A stretch of DNA of 11,158 nucleotides from Elusimicrobia bacterium RBG_16_66_12 (GTDB lineage Bacteria; Elusimicrobiota; Elusimicrobia; UBA1565; UBA9628): NCBI GenBank assembly GCA_001800005.1, contig MGUL01000152.1, forward strand, positions 1 to 11,158, in the 5' to 3' direction. The notes below the pieces were generated by a model. It made no database searches, was not told where the DNA came from, and saw only the letters and a list, made by a program, of their open reading frames with translations. The translations under genes and the position numbers were made by a program. Positions 1 through 7,383 of this stretch are shown here, piece by piece. Within the stretch, counting starts at the first letter, position 1, and the number at the start of each line of letters is the position of its first letter.

Positions 1-6
1 AGACTG

Positions 7-2922
7 ATGCTGCCAAGAACCCTTCCCGCCGCACTCGCCGCGGCCCTGCTCGCCTGGGGCGCGCCCGCGCGCGCCGCCGACCGCGCCGGGGCCCGGCGCC
101 AGTTCGACCAGGCGCGCGCCCTCTATCTGCAAGGAGAGTTCAAGGAATCCCTGCGGACCGTCAACGACGCCCTCGGCGCGGACGCGCGCCTCGGCCCCGC
201 CTACGAACTGCGCGCCCGGCTCTGGCATGTCTTCGGGGACACGACCCGTCAGAAGCAGGACGCGCAGCGCGCCCTCTCTCTGCTCGGGAGGAACTCGCTC
301 GACGCCGAAGAACTCGAGGCCCAGGGCGGCGCCCAACTCCTGCTGAAGCAGATCGATGAGGCTCAGGCGACCCTTGATTCGGCGGTACAGACCTCCAAGA
401 GGTCTGCGAGCGCGCTGGCGGCGCGCGCGCGCGTCTGGCGCGAGTTGGGCGAGAACGAGAACGCCGTCGCCGAGCTCGACGACGCCATCAAGGCCGGCCC
501 TCAGACGGCCCTCTGGTTCTACGCGCGCGCACGCGCCCACTACGAGATGTCGAACGACGCAAAGGCCGTCGCGGACCTGACCAAAGCCCTGCGCCTCAAT
601 AAATCCTTCCCCATCGCCTACGGACTGCTCGGAGCGGCCCTGGCCCGGCAGGGGGACTTCCCGCGCGGACAGAAAGCCTACGACCGAGCCCTCGCCCTCG
701 ACCCCGAATACTCCTTCGCCCATCTCGGCAAGGCCGCGATCCATCTGCGGCTCGGCGCGGAGGCCGCCGCGCTCCAGGAATTCGAGCAGGCGATCCGCTC
801 CGATCCGCAGGACTGCGCGCCCTACTTCAACCGCGGCGAGATGCATTGGCGCGCCGGGCGGCAGGAGCAGGCCCTGTCTGATTTCCGCGGTGCCCTCGAC
901 TCGCCGAAGCTCGTCGGCCGCGTGGCGCAGAAGATCGGCGACCGCTACATGTCGCTCCAGCTCTGGACCGACGCGATCGACGCCTACGCCAAGGCCCGGG
1001 ACCTGGGTCGGCGCGAGGCCCTCCTGAGATCCGCCCAGGCCTGGGAAGCCCTCAAGGAACCGAGGAAGGCGCTCGCGAACCTGGACGAGGCCGTCCAGCT
1101 CGATCCGCGGTCGGCGCAGTTCCTCGCCGCGCGCGGCAGCCTGGAAGCGCGCATGGGCAAGGACAAGAACGCGCTGGACGACCTGACCCGCGCCGTCCGT
1201 CTGGCGCCCGAGGACGCCGACATCCTCGTGGCGCGCGCTGGCTACCTCGCTTCCCGGGAGCAGCCCCAACTGGCGCTCGAGGACTACGACCGCGCCATCG
1301 CCTCCGACCCCGGCTGCGCCGCCGCCTACAGCGGACGCGGCGCCCTGCGCGCGAACGCGTTCAACGAGATCGACAAGGCCCTTCTTGATGTGATCAAGGC
1401 CGTGGAACTCGAGCCCGACTCAGCGGTCTCCCACTTCAACCTCGGCGCGCTGCGCATGAAGGCGGGCCTCTACCTCCAGGCCATCGAGTCGTTCGACACG
1501 GCCCTCGCACTCAAGGGACCCGCCGCGCGCATCCTCGAGCGCCGCGCAGAGGCGAGATCCCTGATCGGCGATCATGTCGGAGCCCGCCGGGACATCGAGC
1601 TGGCCCTGGAGAAGGACTCCGAAAGCGCGTCGGCTTATTCCACCTTGGGCGCCATCCGTCTGCACGCGCGCGAATACGAGCAGTCGGTGCGGGACTTCAG
1701 CCAGGCCCTGCGGTTCGATGACGGCATTCCCGCCGCCTACGCGCGCCGCGGGCGGGCCTATGGCGCCCTCGGGCTGCTCAAGGCCGCGCTCTCCGACCTG
1801 CGCCGCGCCGCGGAGCTCGATCCGCGTTCGAAGGAGACGTGGACGGACCTCTGCCAGACGCGCCGGCTGATGAAAGACCCGAAGGGGGCGCTGCGCGACT
1901 GCGATCAGGCGATCGCTCTGGATTCCCAGCACGGCCCCGCGTACTTCCAGCGCGCGCTGGCCCGGCTCGCCCTCAAGCAGCATGCGCGCGTCGTCGAGGA
2001 CATCGACACGGCCTGGCAGCTCGGCGCGCGCCGCGCCGAGGGTCTTCTCGCCAAAGCCGTCTCGCATGCGGCCTCGCGCCAGTACAAGGAGGCTCACCGC
2101 GCCTATCTCCAGGCCGTCGCCTTGGATCCCTACGTGCGCAGCCCCCACGTCGGCTTCGCCTCCGGGCACCCCGAGGGCGACGACTTCCTCTCCGCCATCG
2201 TCGACCTCGACGCGAGCATGCGGGCGGACCAGCGCGACCCGTACGTCTTCGTCCTGCGAGCCGACTCCCTGCACAACGCGGAGCAGTTCGACAAGGCCGT
2301 CCTCGAGTACACGAAGGCGATGGAGCTCGACGGCACTCTCGCCGACGCGTACACGGGACGGGGCGCCGCGCTCAACGCGCAGGACGCCCTCGAAGCCGCG
2401 CAGCAGGACTTCATGCGCGCCATCGAGCTCGCGCCCGACGACGCCTCGGCCCGGATCCGCCTCGCCGTGACCCTGACGATGCGCCGCAACTACAAGGCCG
2501 CGCTCGGCGAGCTCGGCAAGGCCCTCAAGATCGAACCGCGCAGCGCCGAAGCCCACCTTCGGGCCGGCAACGTCCACTACTTCCTGAAGGACTACGCGAA
2601 GGCCCTGGAAAACTACACCCGGGCGGTCAAGGACGACCCCCTCGATTCCAACGCCCTCAACGGACTCGGACTCGGCTGCTTCGCCCTCAAGCGCAGCGAC
2701 GACGCGCTGGAGAGCTTCAGCCGCGCGATCGCCCTGAATCCCTGGTCCGACCGCTACTACCGCAACCGCGCCTCGGTCTGGACCAGCCTGCAGAAATACG
2801 GCAACGCCGCCGGCGACTTCCGCACGGCCAGCATGGTCAACACGGACGCCTCCCTGGTCGAGGAATACCGCAGGCTCATCGAAGAAGCCGAGTCGCGCTC
2901 CGCGCGCGGCAAGTCCTCCTAA
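7..2922 (+). CDS. Large exported tetratricopeptide-repeat (TPR) protein
   Basis: The 971-residue product starts with a Sec-type signal peptide (residues 1-23: Arg4, a hydrophobic Ala/Leu core, and an ARA cleavage site before Ala24), so it should act in the periplasm or at the envelope. The rest, from about residue 33 to 955, is a nearly unbroken run of roughly 34-residue TPR units, about 26 by eye. They show the usual pattern of small residues at helix-packing positions and recurring endings such as ALALDP, AVQLDP, AIELAP and AIALNP. The register is disturbed near residues 715-730 (around GFASGHPEGDDF). There is no catalytic domain, so the likely role is a protein-binding scaffold; the partner is unknown. 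The ATG at 7 is chosen because it gives a clean signal peptide, but only two upstream codons are visible and the frame is open to the window edge, so a longer form cannot be excluded. The family call is sure; the function is unknown. Confidence 0.9.
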   Translation: MLPRTLPAALAAALLAWGAPARAADRAGARRQFDQARALYLQGEFKESLRTVNDALGADARLGPAYELRARLWHVFGDTTRQKQDAQRALSLLGRNSLDAEELEAQGGAQLLLKQIDEAQATLDSAVQTSKRSASALAARARVWRELGENENAVAELDDAIKAGPQTALWFYARARAHYEMSNDAKAVADLTKALRLNKSFPIAYGLLGAALARQGDFPRGQKAYDRALALDPEYSFAHLGKAAIHLRLGAEAAALQEFEQAIRSDPQDCAPYFNRGEMHWRAGRQEQALSDFRGALDSPKLVGRVAQKIGDRYMSLQLWTDAIDAYAKARDLGRREALLRSAQAWEALKEPRKALANLDEAVQLDPRSAQFLAARGSLEARMGKDKNALDDLTRAVRLAPEDADILVARAGYLASREQPQLALEDYDRAIASDPGCAAAYSGRGALRANAFNEIDKALLDVIKAVELEPDSAVSHFNLGALRMKAGLYLQAIESFDTALALKGPAARILERRAEARSLIGDHVGARRDIELALEKDSESASAYSTLGAIRLHAREYEQSVRDFSQALRFDDGIPAAYARRGRAYGALGLLKAALSDLRRAAELDPRSKETWTDLCQTRRLMKDPKGALRDCDQAIALDSQHGPAYFQRALARLALKQHARVVEDIDTAWQLGARRAEGLLAKAVSHAASRQYKEAHRAYLQAVALDPYVRSPHVGFASGHPEGDDFLSAIVDLDASMRADQRDPYVFVLRADSLHNAEQFDKAVLEYTKAMELDGTLADAYTGRGAALNAQDALEAAQQDFMRAIELAPDDASARIRLAVTLTMRRNYKAALGELGKALKIEPRSAEAHLRAGNVHYFLKDYAKALENYTRAVKDDPLDSNALNGLGLGCFALKRSDDALESFSRAIALNPWSDRYYRNRASVWTSLQKYGNAAGDFRTASMVNTDASLVEEYRRLIEEAESRSARGKSS

Positions 2923-2930
2923 CCGGGGTT

Positions 2931-2939
2931 TGCTATAAT
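2931..2939 (+). promoter_or_regulatory. Extended -10 promoter of metF
   Basis: TGC-TATAAT is a perfect match to the bacterial housekeeping extended -10 (TGnTATAAT). It lies in the 25-base gap between the TPR gene and metF. No good -35 is visible upstream, as is common for extended -10 promoters. The expected transcription start, about 7 bases past the hexamer, falls around 2946-2947, next to the metF GTG at 2948, so the mRNA would be leaderless or nearly so. The same layout recurs at 5498-5506. Confidence 0.72.
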
Positions 2940-2947
2940 CACGCCCC

Positions 2948-3826
2948 GTGCCCGAATACGACATCCCCGAGCTGCTCGCCGCGGCCAAGCGCCCCATCTT
3001 CTCTTTCGAGTTCTTCCTTCCCAAGGCCCCCGAGGACCTGGACGCATTCGTCGCCTTCGTCCGCGGGATCGTGGGGCTGTCTCCCGACTACCTGACCCTC
3101 ACCTACGGGGCGGGCGGCTCGGCCCGGGAGCGGACCATCGAGACCGCCGGACGCCTCCAGCGTGAGACGGGCCTGCCGACGGCCGCGCATCTGACCTGCA
3201 TCGCGCACACGCGCGCGGAGATCTCCGCCATCCTCGACAGGCTGAGGGCCCTCGGCATCCGGAACATCGTCGCACTGCGCGGCGACGAGCCCAAGGACGG
3301 GACGGCCCTCCCGCCGGGGCGGCGCGACTTCGCCCACGCCTCGGACCTGGTCCGCGTCATCCGCGAGGGGGGGGGATTTCGGACCGCCGTGGCGGCGTAC
3401 CCCGAGAAGCATCCCGAATCGCCCTCACCCGAGGAAGATCTGCGCCGCTTCGCCGAGAAGATCGCGGCCGGCGGCGATTGGGCCGTCACGCAGCTCTTCT
3501 TCGACGCGCGCGACTACTTCTCCTTCGTGCGCCGAGCGCGCGAGGCCGGGGTCGCGGTCCCGATCATCCCGGGAATCATGCCCGTCACGGGGTACCCGCA
3601 GCTCAAGCGCTTCGTCGCCCTCTGCGGCACCCGCATCCCGCCGGAGCTCGACGAGCGCCTGGCGTCCATCCAGCACGACCCGCAGGCCGTGGTCGCGCAC
3701 GGCATCGACTGGGCGGTGCGCCAATGCCGGGCCCTCCTCGACGGCGGCGCGCCCGGCATCCACTTCTACACGCTGAACCGATCCCACTCGACGGCCGAAA
3801 TACTCTCCCGGTTGCGCCGCGCATGA
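2948..3826 (+). CDS. metF: 5,10-methylenetetrahydrofolate reductase
   Basis: This cytoplasmic FAD-dependent TIM-barrel enzyme reduces 5,10-methylene-THF to 5-methyl-THF, the methyl donor for methionine synthase. Family signatures run in order along the 292 residues: SFEFF (19-23, with the catalytic-type Glu21), LTYGAGG with the following RERT (51-63), HLTC (81-84), NIVALRGDEP (106-115, Asp113 in the conserved folate/flavin-binding position), AAYPEKHPE (149-157), VTQLFFD (180-186), IIPGIMPV (206-213) and HFYTLNRS (272-279). The length matches bacterial MetF of about 290-300 residues, without the eukaryotic regulatory domain. The start is GTG; the product begins just before the barrel and no Shine-Dalgarno is seen, consistent with the near-leaderless promoter. 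The gene contains a run of nine G at 3367-3375 and its stop overlaps the next start (ATGA). It has no met-gene neighbours here. The identification is very secure. Confidence 0.96.
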   Translation: MPEYDIPELLAAAKRPIFSFEFFLPKAPEDLDAFVAFVRGIVGLSPDYLTLTYGAGGSARERTIETAGRLQRETGLPTAAHLTCIAHTRAEISAILDRLRALGIRNIVALRGDEPKDGTALPPGRRDFAHASDLVRVIREGGGFRTAVAAYPEKHPESPSPEEDLRRFAEKIAAGGDWAVTQLFFDARDYFSFVRRAREAGVAVPIIPGIMPVTGYPQLKRFVALCGTRIPPELDERLASIQHDPQAVVAHGIDWAVRQCRALLDGGAPGIHFYTLNRSHSTAEILSRLRRA

Positions 3827-5490
3827 AGGCCGCGGCCGCCGCCGCGACGCTCCTCCTCTTGGCCCCGGCCCCCGCCCGCGCCATCATCTCTCCTCCGGAG
3901 GCCTCCAGCGCCGCCGCCGTCGCCGGCATCCAGATCGAACGGACCAACGTCTTCGACCCGGCGGTGACGGGCGAGAACTGGTGGCCGTTCCGGGCCGCGA
4001 ACAAGCTGCACATCCTCACGCGCGAGGCGATCATCCAGCGCGAGCTCCTCTTCTCCCCGGGAGAGCCGTGGGACCAGCTCAAGGTCATCGAATCCGAGCG
4101 CAACCTGCGCGCCAACGGCTCCTTCCGCCGCGCGGAGATCCTGCACGTCCCGCGTCCCGACGGCAGCGCCGACGCGGTGGTCGTCACGCAGGACGCCTGG
4201 ACCACCAACCCCAAATTCAACATCGGCACCGAGGGCGGCAAGAACTTCCTCTCCTACGGCATCGAAGAGGGGAATCTTCTCGGATACGGGAAGGCCGTCT
4301 CCCTCGAGCATTCGCAGGACGGCGCGACGATCTCGAACTCCTACGGCTACGCGGACCCTCGCTTCCTGGGCTCGCGCCTGGGCCTGAAAGGATCCTACGC
4401 GCGCAACCAGAACGGAGACCAGATCAGCGCCGACCTGGCCCGCCCCTTCTACTCCCTCGACGCGGGCCACGCCCTCGGGATGGGCTGGACCCGGACGCTG
4501 GGAGACGAGTCGCTGGTGCGCGACGGCGACGACTACAGCAAGTACCGCAGGCGCGTGCGCGTGGCCGACGCCGCCTACGGGATGCGGCTGACCGGCGACC
4601 GGGATTTCGTGCAGCGCGCGGAGGCCGGCTGGTACAGCGAGAAGTTCCACTTCGATCCGACGCCCGACACGACCGCGGGGACGCTGCCCCAGGGCCGGGA
4701 ACTCTCCGGACCGACGGCGGGCTATTCCTGGGTCCAGCCGCGGTACATCAAGGAGACCTATATCGACCGCATCGAGCGCGTGGAGGACTTCAACCTCGGC
4801 AACGAGCTGAAGGCCCGCGGAGGCTTCATGGCCGCGGCCGCCGGCTCCGACCGGGACCGGTGGATGTTCAACGTCTCGGACCAGCAAGGCCTCAGCCTCG
4901 GCCCCGGGCGGTTCCTGCTGGCGAGGGTCGGCGCCAGCAGCCGGCTGGCCGCCGGGCGCTGGGAGAACGGACTCGTCACCGGAGGCGTCAACCTCTTCTG
5001 GAAGCATCAGACGCGCGAACGCACCAGCGAGCGGACCCTCGTGCTGCACGCGGAGGGCTCCTCCGGCCGGTTCCTGGACCCCCAGAACCAATTGTCGCTG
5101 GGCGGCAACAGCGGCCTGCGCGGATACAAGAACGACAGCTTCGTCGGCGGAAAATCCATCCTGTTCAACCTCGAGGACCGGTTCTTCTTCGACCGGGAAT
5201 GGTTCCACCTCGTGCGTTTCGGCGGAGTCCTCTTCGTGGACTCGGGCGTCGCGGTCCCCGAGGGCAGCGGCTTCTCCTTCTCACGCTTCAAGACGGACCT
5301 GGGCGCGGGCCTGAGGCTCGCGGGGACCCGTTCCCGCTCCGGCGGCGTGGCGCGCATCGACGTCGCCTACGCGCTCAACGGCGGGCCCGGAGGCTCGCGG
5401 ATCGTCGTCTCCGTGAAAGGGGGCCAGGCCTTCGACCTCTTCAGCAGTTCCACGAGGAGAGTGACGACGAGTCCCGCCTCCCGCCTGTAA
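3823..5490 (+). CDS. Omp85/BamA-family outer-membrane protein with one POTRA domain
   Basis: The 555-residue product has a signal peptide (residues 1-20, ending APARA), then one POTRA-like domain at about 62-126 (LTREAIIQRELLF, later LRANGSFRRAEI, closing on a VVVTQDAWTT strand). After this comes a long stretch of alternating, aromatic-bounded strands typical of an outer-membrane beta barrel. The signature GNSGLRGYKND (428-438) matches the conserved (V/L)RG(F/Y) motif that Omp85 proteins place inside the barrel on loop 6. BamA has five POTRAs and about 800 residues, so this is a short relative (surface-antigen/TamA-like class), not the BamA itself. The last barrel strand probably ends at GQAFDLF (534-540), followed by a 15-residue polar tail without the usual terminal aromatic. 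The ATG is chosen because it overlaps the metF stop (ATGA) and yields the signal peptide; no separate Shine-Dalgarno is seen, implying translational coupling. Likely role: insertion or translocation of a protein or lipid at the outer membrane; client unknown. Confidence 0.87.
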   Translation: MKAAAAAATLLLLAPAPARAIISPPEASSAAAVAGIQIERTNVFDPAVTGENWWPFRAANKLHILTREAIIQRELLFSPGEPWDQLKVIESERNLRANGSFRRAEILHVPRPDGSADAVVVTQDAWTTNPKFNIGTEGGKNFLSYGIEEGNLLGYGKAVSLEHSQDGATISNSYGYADPRFLGSRLGLKGSYARNQNGDQISADLARPFYSLDAGHALGMGWTRTLGDESLVRDGDDYSKYRRRVRVADAAYGMRLTGDRDFVQRAEAGWYSEKFHFDPTPDTTAGTLPQGRELSGPTAGYSWVQPRYIKETYIDRIERVEDFNLGNELKARGGFMAAAAGSDRDRWMFNVSDQQGLSLGPGRFLLARVGASSRLAAGRWENGLVTGGVNLFWKHQTRERTSERTLVLHAEGSSGRFLDPQNQLSLGGNSGLRGYKNDSFVGGKSILFNLEDRFFFDREWFHLVRFGGVLFVDSGVAVPEGSGFSFSRFKTDLGAGLRLAGTRSRSGGVARIDVAYALNGGPGGSRIVVSVKGGQAFDLFSSSTRRVTTSPASRL

Positions 5491-5497
5491 ACGGATT

Positions 5498-5506
5498 TGC
5501 TAGGAT
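5498..5506 (+). promoter_or_regulatory. Extended -10 promoter of the TRAP transporter operon
   Basis: TGC-TAGGAT follows the extended -10 form TGnTANNNT and lies 8 bases after the stop of the outer-membrane protein gene. Its context, TTTGCTA..AT, matches the metF promoter base for base apart from the two middle positions. Transcription would start near 5513-5514, leaving about 10 bases before the ATG at 5523. No -35 is evident. The hexamer is weaker than at metF, so this call is less sure. Confidence 0.55.
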
Positions 5507-5522
5507 GGCGCACACCGATTAT

Positions 5523-6383
5523 ATGAGGACTGCGATCCTGCTTGCGCTCGCCGCCGCGGCCCTGTCCGCATGCTCGATCGACCGGGTGGCCCTGCGCTCG
5601 ATGGCCGGCACGCTGGAGCGCGGGCGCGGCGCCGCTCTCGACGAGCCGGACTGGCAGACCGGACGGGAGGCGATGGCCTCCCAGCTCAAGCTCCTCGAGA
5701 CTTTGCTCGCCGGCGACCCCGAGAACCGCTCTCTGCTGCGCATGGCCGCGGAAGGCTTCGGCGGCTCCTCCTTCCTTTTCCTCGAGGATGCCGAACCGGA
5801 GCGCGCCAAGGGCTTCTACCTTCGAGGACGCGACCGCGCCCTGGAGGCGCTCGCCCTGAAGCGGCGGTTCCGGGACCTTGCCATGAAGACGGTCGACGAC
5901 TTCGAGGCCGCCCTCAAGGCCGCGACGAAGGACGACGTCCCGGACCTGTTCTGGGCCGGGTTCTGCTGGGGGGGCTACATCAATCTTTCCAAGGACGACG
6001 CGTCCGCCTTGGGCGAGCTGCCGAAGGCCGCGGCCGTCATGAAGCGCGTCGAGGAACTCGACCCTTCCTATCACTTCGCGGGCGCCGACCTCTTCTTCGG
6101 GGTCTATCATGCCTCGCGCCCCGCGCTCCTGGGCGGAAACCCGCGGAAGGCCAAGGACCGTTTCGATTCGGCCCATAAGAGCACGAAGGGCCGGTACCTG
6201 ATGGCGCATGTGCTCAACGCCCGCTGGTACGCGGTCGCCGTCCAGGACCGAGAGCTTTTCAAGCAGCTGCTGATGAAGACCCTCGAGTCTCCCTCCGGAC
6301 AGCTCCCCGAGGCGCGGCTCACCGATGAGGCGGCCAAGCGCAAGGCCGCCGCCCTTTTGGAGAAGATCGATGACTACTTCTAG
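5523..6383 (+). CDS. tatT: TatT-type TPR lipoprotein, T component of a TRAP transporter
   Basis: The 286-residue product has a lipoprotein signal with lipobox LSAC (14-17), predicting lipidation at Cys17. Ser rather than Asp follows, which fits outer-membrane sorting. The body is helical with degenerate TPR-like repeats and carries blocks characteristic of the TRAP T-component family (Tp0956/TatT): the PDLFWAGFCWGGYINLS region (140-156) and FFGVYHASRPALLGGNPRKA (191-210). In Treponema pallidum, TatT is a trimeric lipoprotein with pores that binds the periplasmic P subunit and may pass ligand to it. Immediate linkage to dctP, dctQ and dctM supports the same role. An in-frame ATG at 5505 would add six residues, but it lies inside the proposed -10 hexamer and spoils the lipoprotein signal, so 5523 is preferred. 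There is no clear Shine-Dalgarno. The 3' end overlaps dctP by 14 bases. Confidence 0.88.
   Translation: MRTAILLALAAAALSACSIDRVALRSMAGTLERGRGAALDEPDWQTGREAMASQLKLLETLLAGDPENRSLLRMAAEGFGGSSFLFLEDAEPERAKGFYLRGRDRALEALALKRRFRDLAMKTVDDFEAALKAATKDDVPDLFWAGFCWGGYINLSKDDASALGELPKAAAVMKRVEELDPSYHFAGADLFFGVYHASRPALLGGNPRKAKDRFDSAHKSTKGRYLMAHVLNARWYAVAVQDRELFKQLLMKTLESPSGQLPEARLTDEAAKRKAAALLEKIDDYF
6359..6362 (+). promoter_or_regulatory. Ribosome binding site of dctP inside tatT
   Basis: GGAG sits 7 bases before the ATG at 6370, within the last codons of tatT. It decides the dctP start: the longer in-frame ATG at 6325 would add 15 Pro/Arg-rich residues in front of an otherwise clean signal peptide and has no comparable site. 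Confidence 0.65.
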
Positions 6384-7383
6384 CCGCTGCGCCGCCGTCC
6401 TGCTCGCCGCGGCGCTGGCAGCCCCCGCCCGCGCGCAGACCGCCATCAAGTTCGCGACCTTGGCGCCGGACGGCTCGACCTGGATGAAGGTCCTGACCGA
6501 GCTGTCGATGGATTTGGAGAAGGCCACGAACCGGAAGCTGAAGTTCAAGTTCTATGCCGGAGGCGTCTCGGGCGACGAGAAGGACGTGGTCAAGAAGATC
6601 CGCATCGGCCAGCTCCACGCGGCGGGCTTCACCGGGGTGGGCCTGGGCGAAGTCGCCCCGGAGACCCGACTGCTCGACGCCCCCTGGCTCTTCCGCTCGC
6701 ATGCCGAGCTCGAGGCGGTGCGCGTCAAGTTCGCCAAGGACCTGGAGTCCTCGCTCGACAAAGGCGGCTTCGTCCTGCTGGGCTGGACCGACCTGGGCTC
6801 CGTCCGCATCTTCAGCAAGAATCCCATCTCGAGCGTCGAGGACATGCGGCGCAGCCGCATGTGGGTCTGGGAAGGAGATCCCATCGCGCTGGCCGCCTAC
6901 AAGGCCCTCGGCGTCAGCCCGATCCCGCTCTCCGTCGTGGACGTCATGCAGTCCCTGCAGACCGGGATGATCGACGCGGTCTATGGGCCGCCCCTGGGAG
7001 TGGTCGCGCTGCAATGGCACGCGAAGCTCAAGCACGTCTACCCCGTGCCGATGGCGGAGTCCACGGGCGCGGTGCTCGTCTCCAAGAAATTCTTCGACGC
7101 CCTGCCGGGCGGCCAGAAGGCGATCCTCAAGGAGCTCGCGGCCAAGCACCTCAAGCGCCTCAACGAGCTGACCTCCGTGGAAAACGACAAGGCCCTGGAG
7201 GCCGTGAGGAAGCAGGGGCTGCGCGTGGCGGAGAAGCCGGGGGACGACATCTTGCGGAGATACGCGGAGTTGGGTCTCGCGGCGCGCAAGGAACTGGCGG
7301 GCAAGCTCTTCTCCAAGGACCTTCTCGACAGGGTCGAAGATGAATTGGCCAAACTCCGTGCGAGAACGGCTCAGAAGGGCTGA
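6370..7383 (+). CDS. dctP: TRAP transporter solute-binding protein (P subunit)
   Basis: This 337-residue periplasmic binding protein captures the substrate and delivers it to the DctQ/DctM membrane complex. Residues 1-22 form a signal peptide (cleavage ARA before Gln23). The mature part starts IKFATLAPDGSTW (26-38), the usual first strand and loop of DctP proteins. It continues with FYAGGVSGDE (61-70), the family helix DVMQSLQTGMIDAVYGPP (191-208), and SKKFFDALP (238-246). In classical DctP proteins the segment following a DLKG-type motif carries an Arg that clamps the substrate carboxylate (SiaP Arg147). Here the aligned segment, VEDMRRSRMWVWEGDP (156-171), has Trp165 at that place by my hand alignment. 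This matches the non-classical P subunits that accompany TatT, where the pocket is thought to be hydrophobic. The actual substrate cannot be read from the sequence. It overlaps tatT by 14 bases and dctQ by 44. Confidence 0.93.
   Translation: MTTSSRCAAVLLAAALAAPARAQTAIKFATLAPDGSTWMKVLTELSMDLEKATNRKLKFKFYAGGVSGDEKDVVKKIRIGQLHAAGFTGVGLGEVAPETRLLDAPWLFRSHAELEAVRVKFAKDLESSLDKGGFVLLGWTDLGSVRIFSKNPISSVEDMRRSRMWVWEGDPIALAAYKALGVSPIPLSVVDVMQSLQTGMIDAVYGPPLGVVALQWHAKLKHVYPVPMAESTGAVLVSKKFFDALPGGQKAILKELAAKHLKRLNELTSVENDKALEAVRKQGLRVAEKPGDDILRRYAELGLAARKELAGKLFSKDLLDRVEDELAKLRARTAQKG
7330..7333 (+). promoter_or_regulatory. Ribosome binding site of dctQ inside dctP
   Basis: AGGG sits 6 bases before the ATG at 7340. 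It favours this start over the in-frame GTG at 7358, which has no purine-rich site upstream, and so supports the long overlap with dctP. Confidence 0.45.

Noticed and set aside
1420..3024. 534-residue open frame on the minus strand opposite the large TPR gene
   Set aside because: It is opposite a clear TPR gene, has no recognisable motifs, and is Val/Gly/Arg/Glu-rich as expected for the complement of GC-rich codons. Similar long minus-strand frames at 3766-5208, 5367-6548 and 6319-7677 have the same explanation.
1839..3095. 418-residue + strand frame overlapping the TPR gene end and metF start
   Set aside because: It is an Arg/Pro/Ala-rich frame shifted against two well-supported genes, with no family motif; a GC-bias shadow.
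3478..3822. Upstream extension of the Omp85 gene
   Set aside because: The frame is open to 3478 but this part is low-complexity Arg/Ala sequence overlapping the conserved metF C-terminus; the signal peptide starts at 3823.
5505..5522. ATG at 5505 as the tatT start
   Set aside because: It lies within the proposed -10 hexamer and would put six polar residues before a clean lipoprotein signal.
5484..5522. Rho-independent terminator between the Omp85 gene and tatT
   Set aside because: The gap has no GC-rich hairpin followed by a T run; only the promoter-like element is visible, so read-through from metF is possible.
6325..6369. ATG at 6325 as the dctP start
   Set aside because: It adds a Pro/Arg-rich stretch before the signal peptide, while the ATG at 6370 has a well-spaced GGAG.
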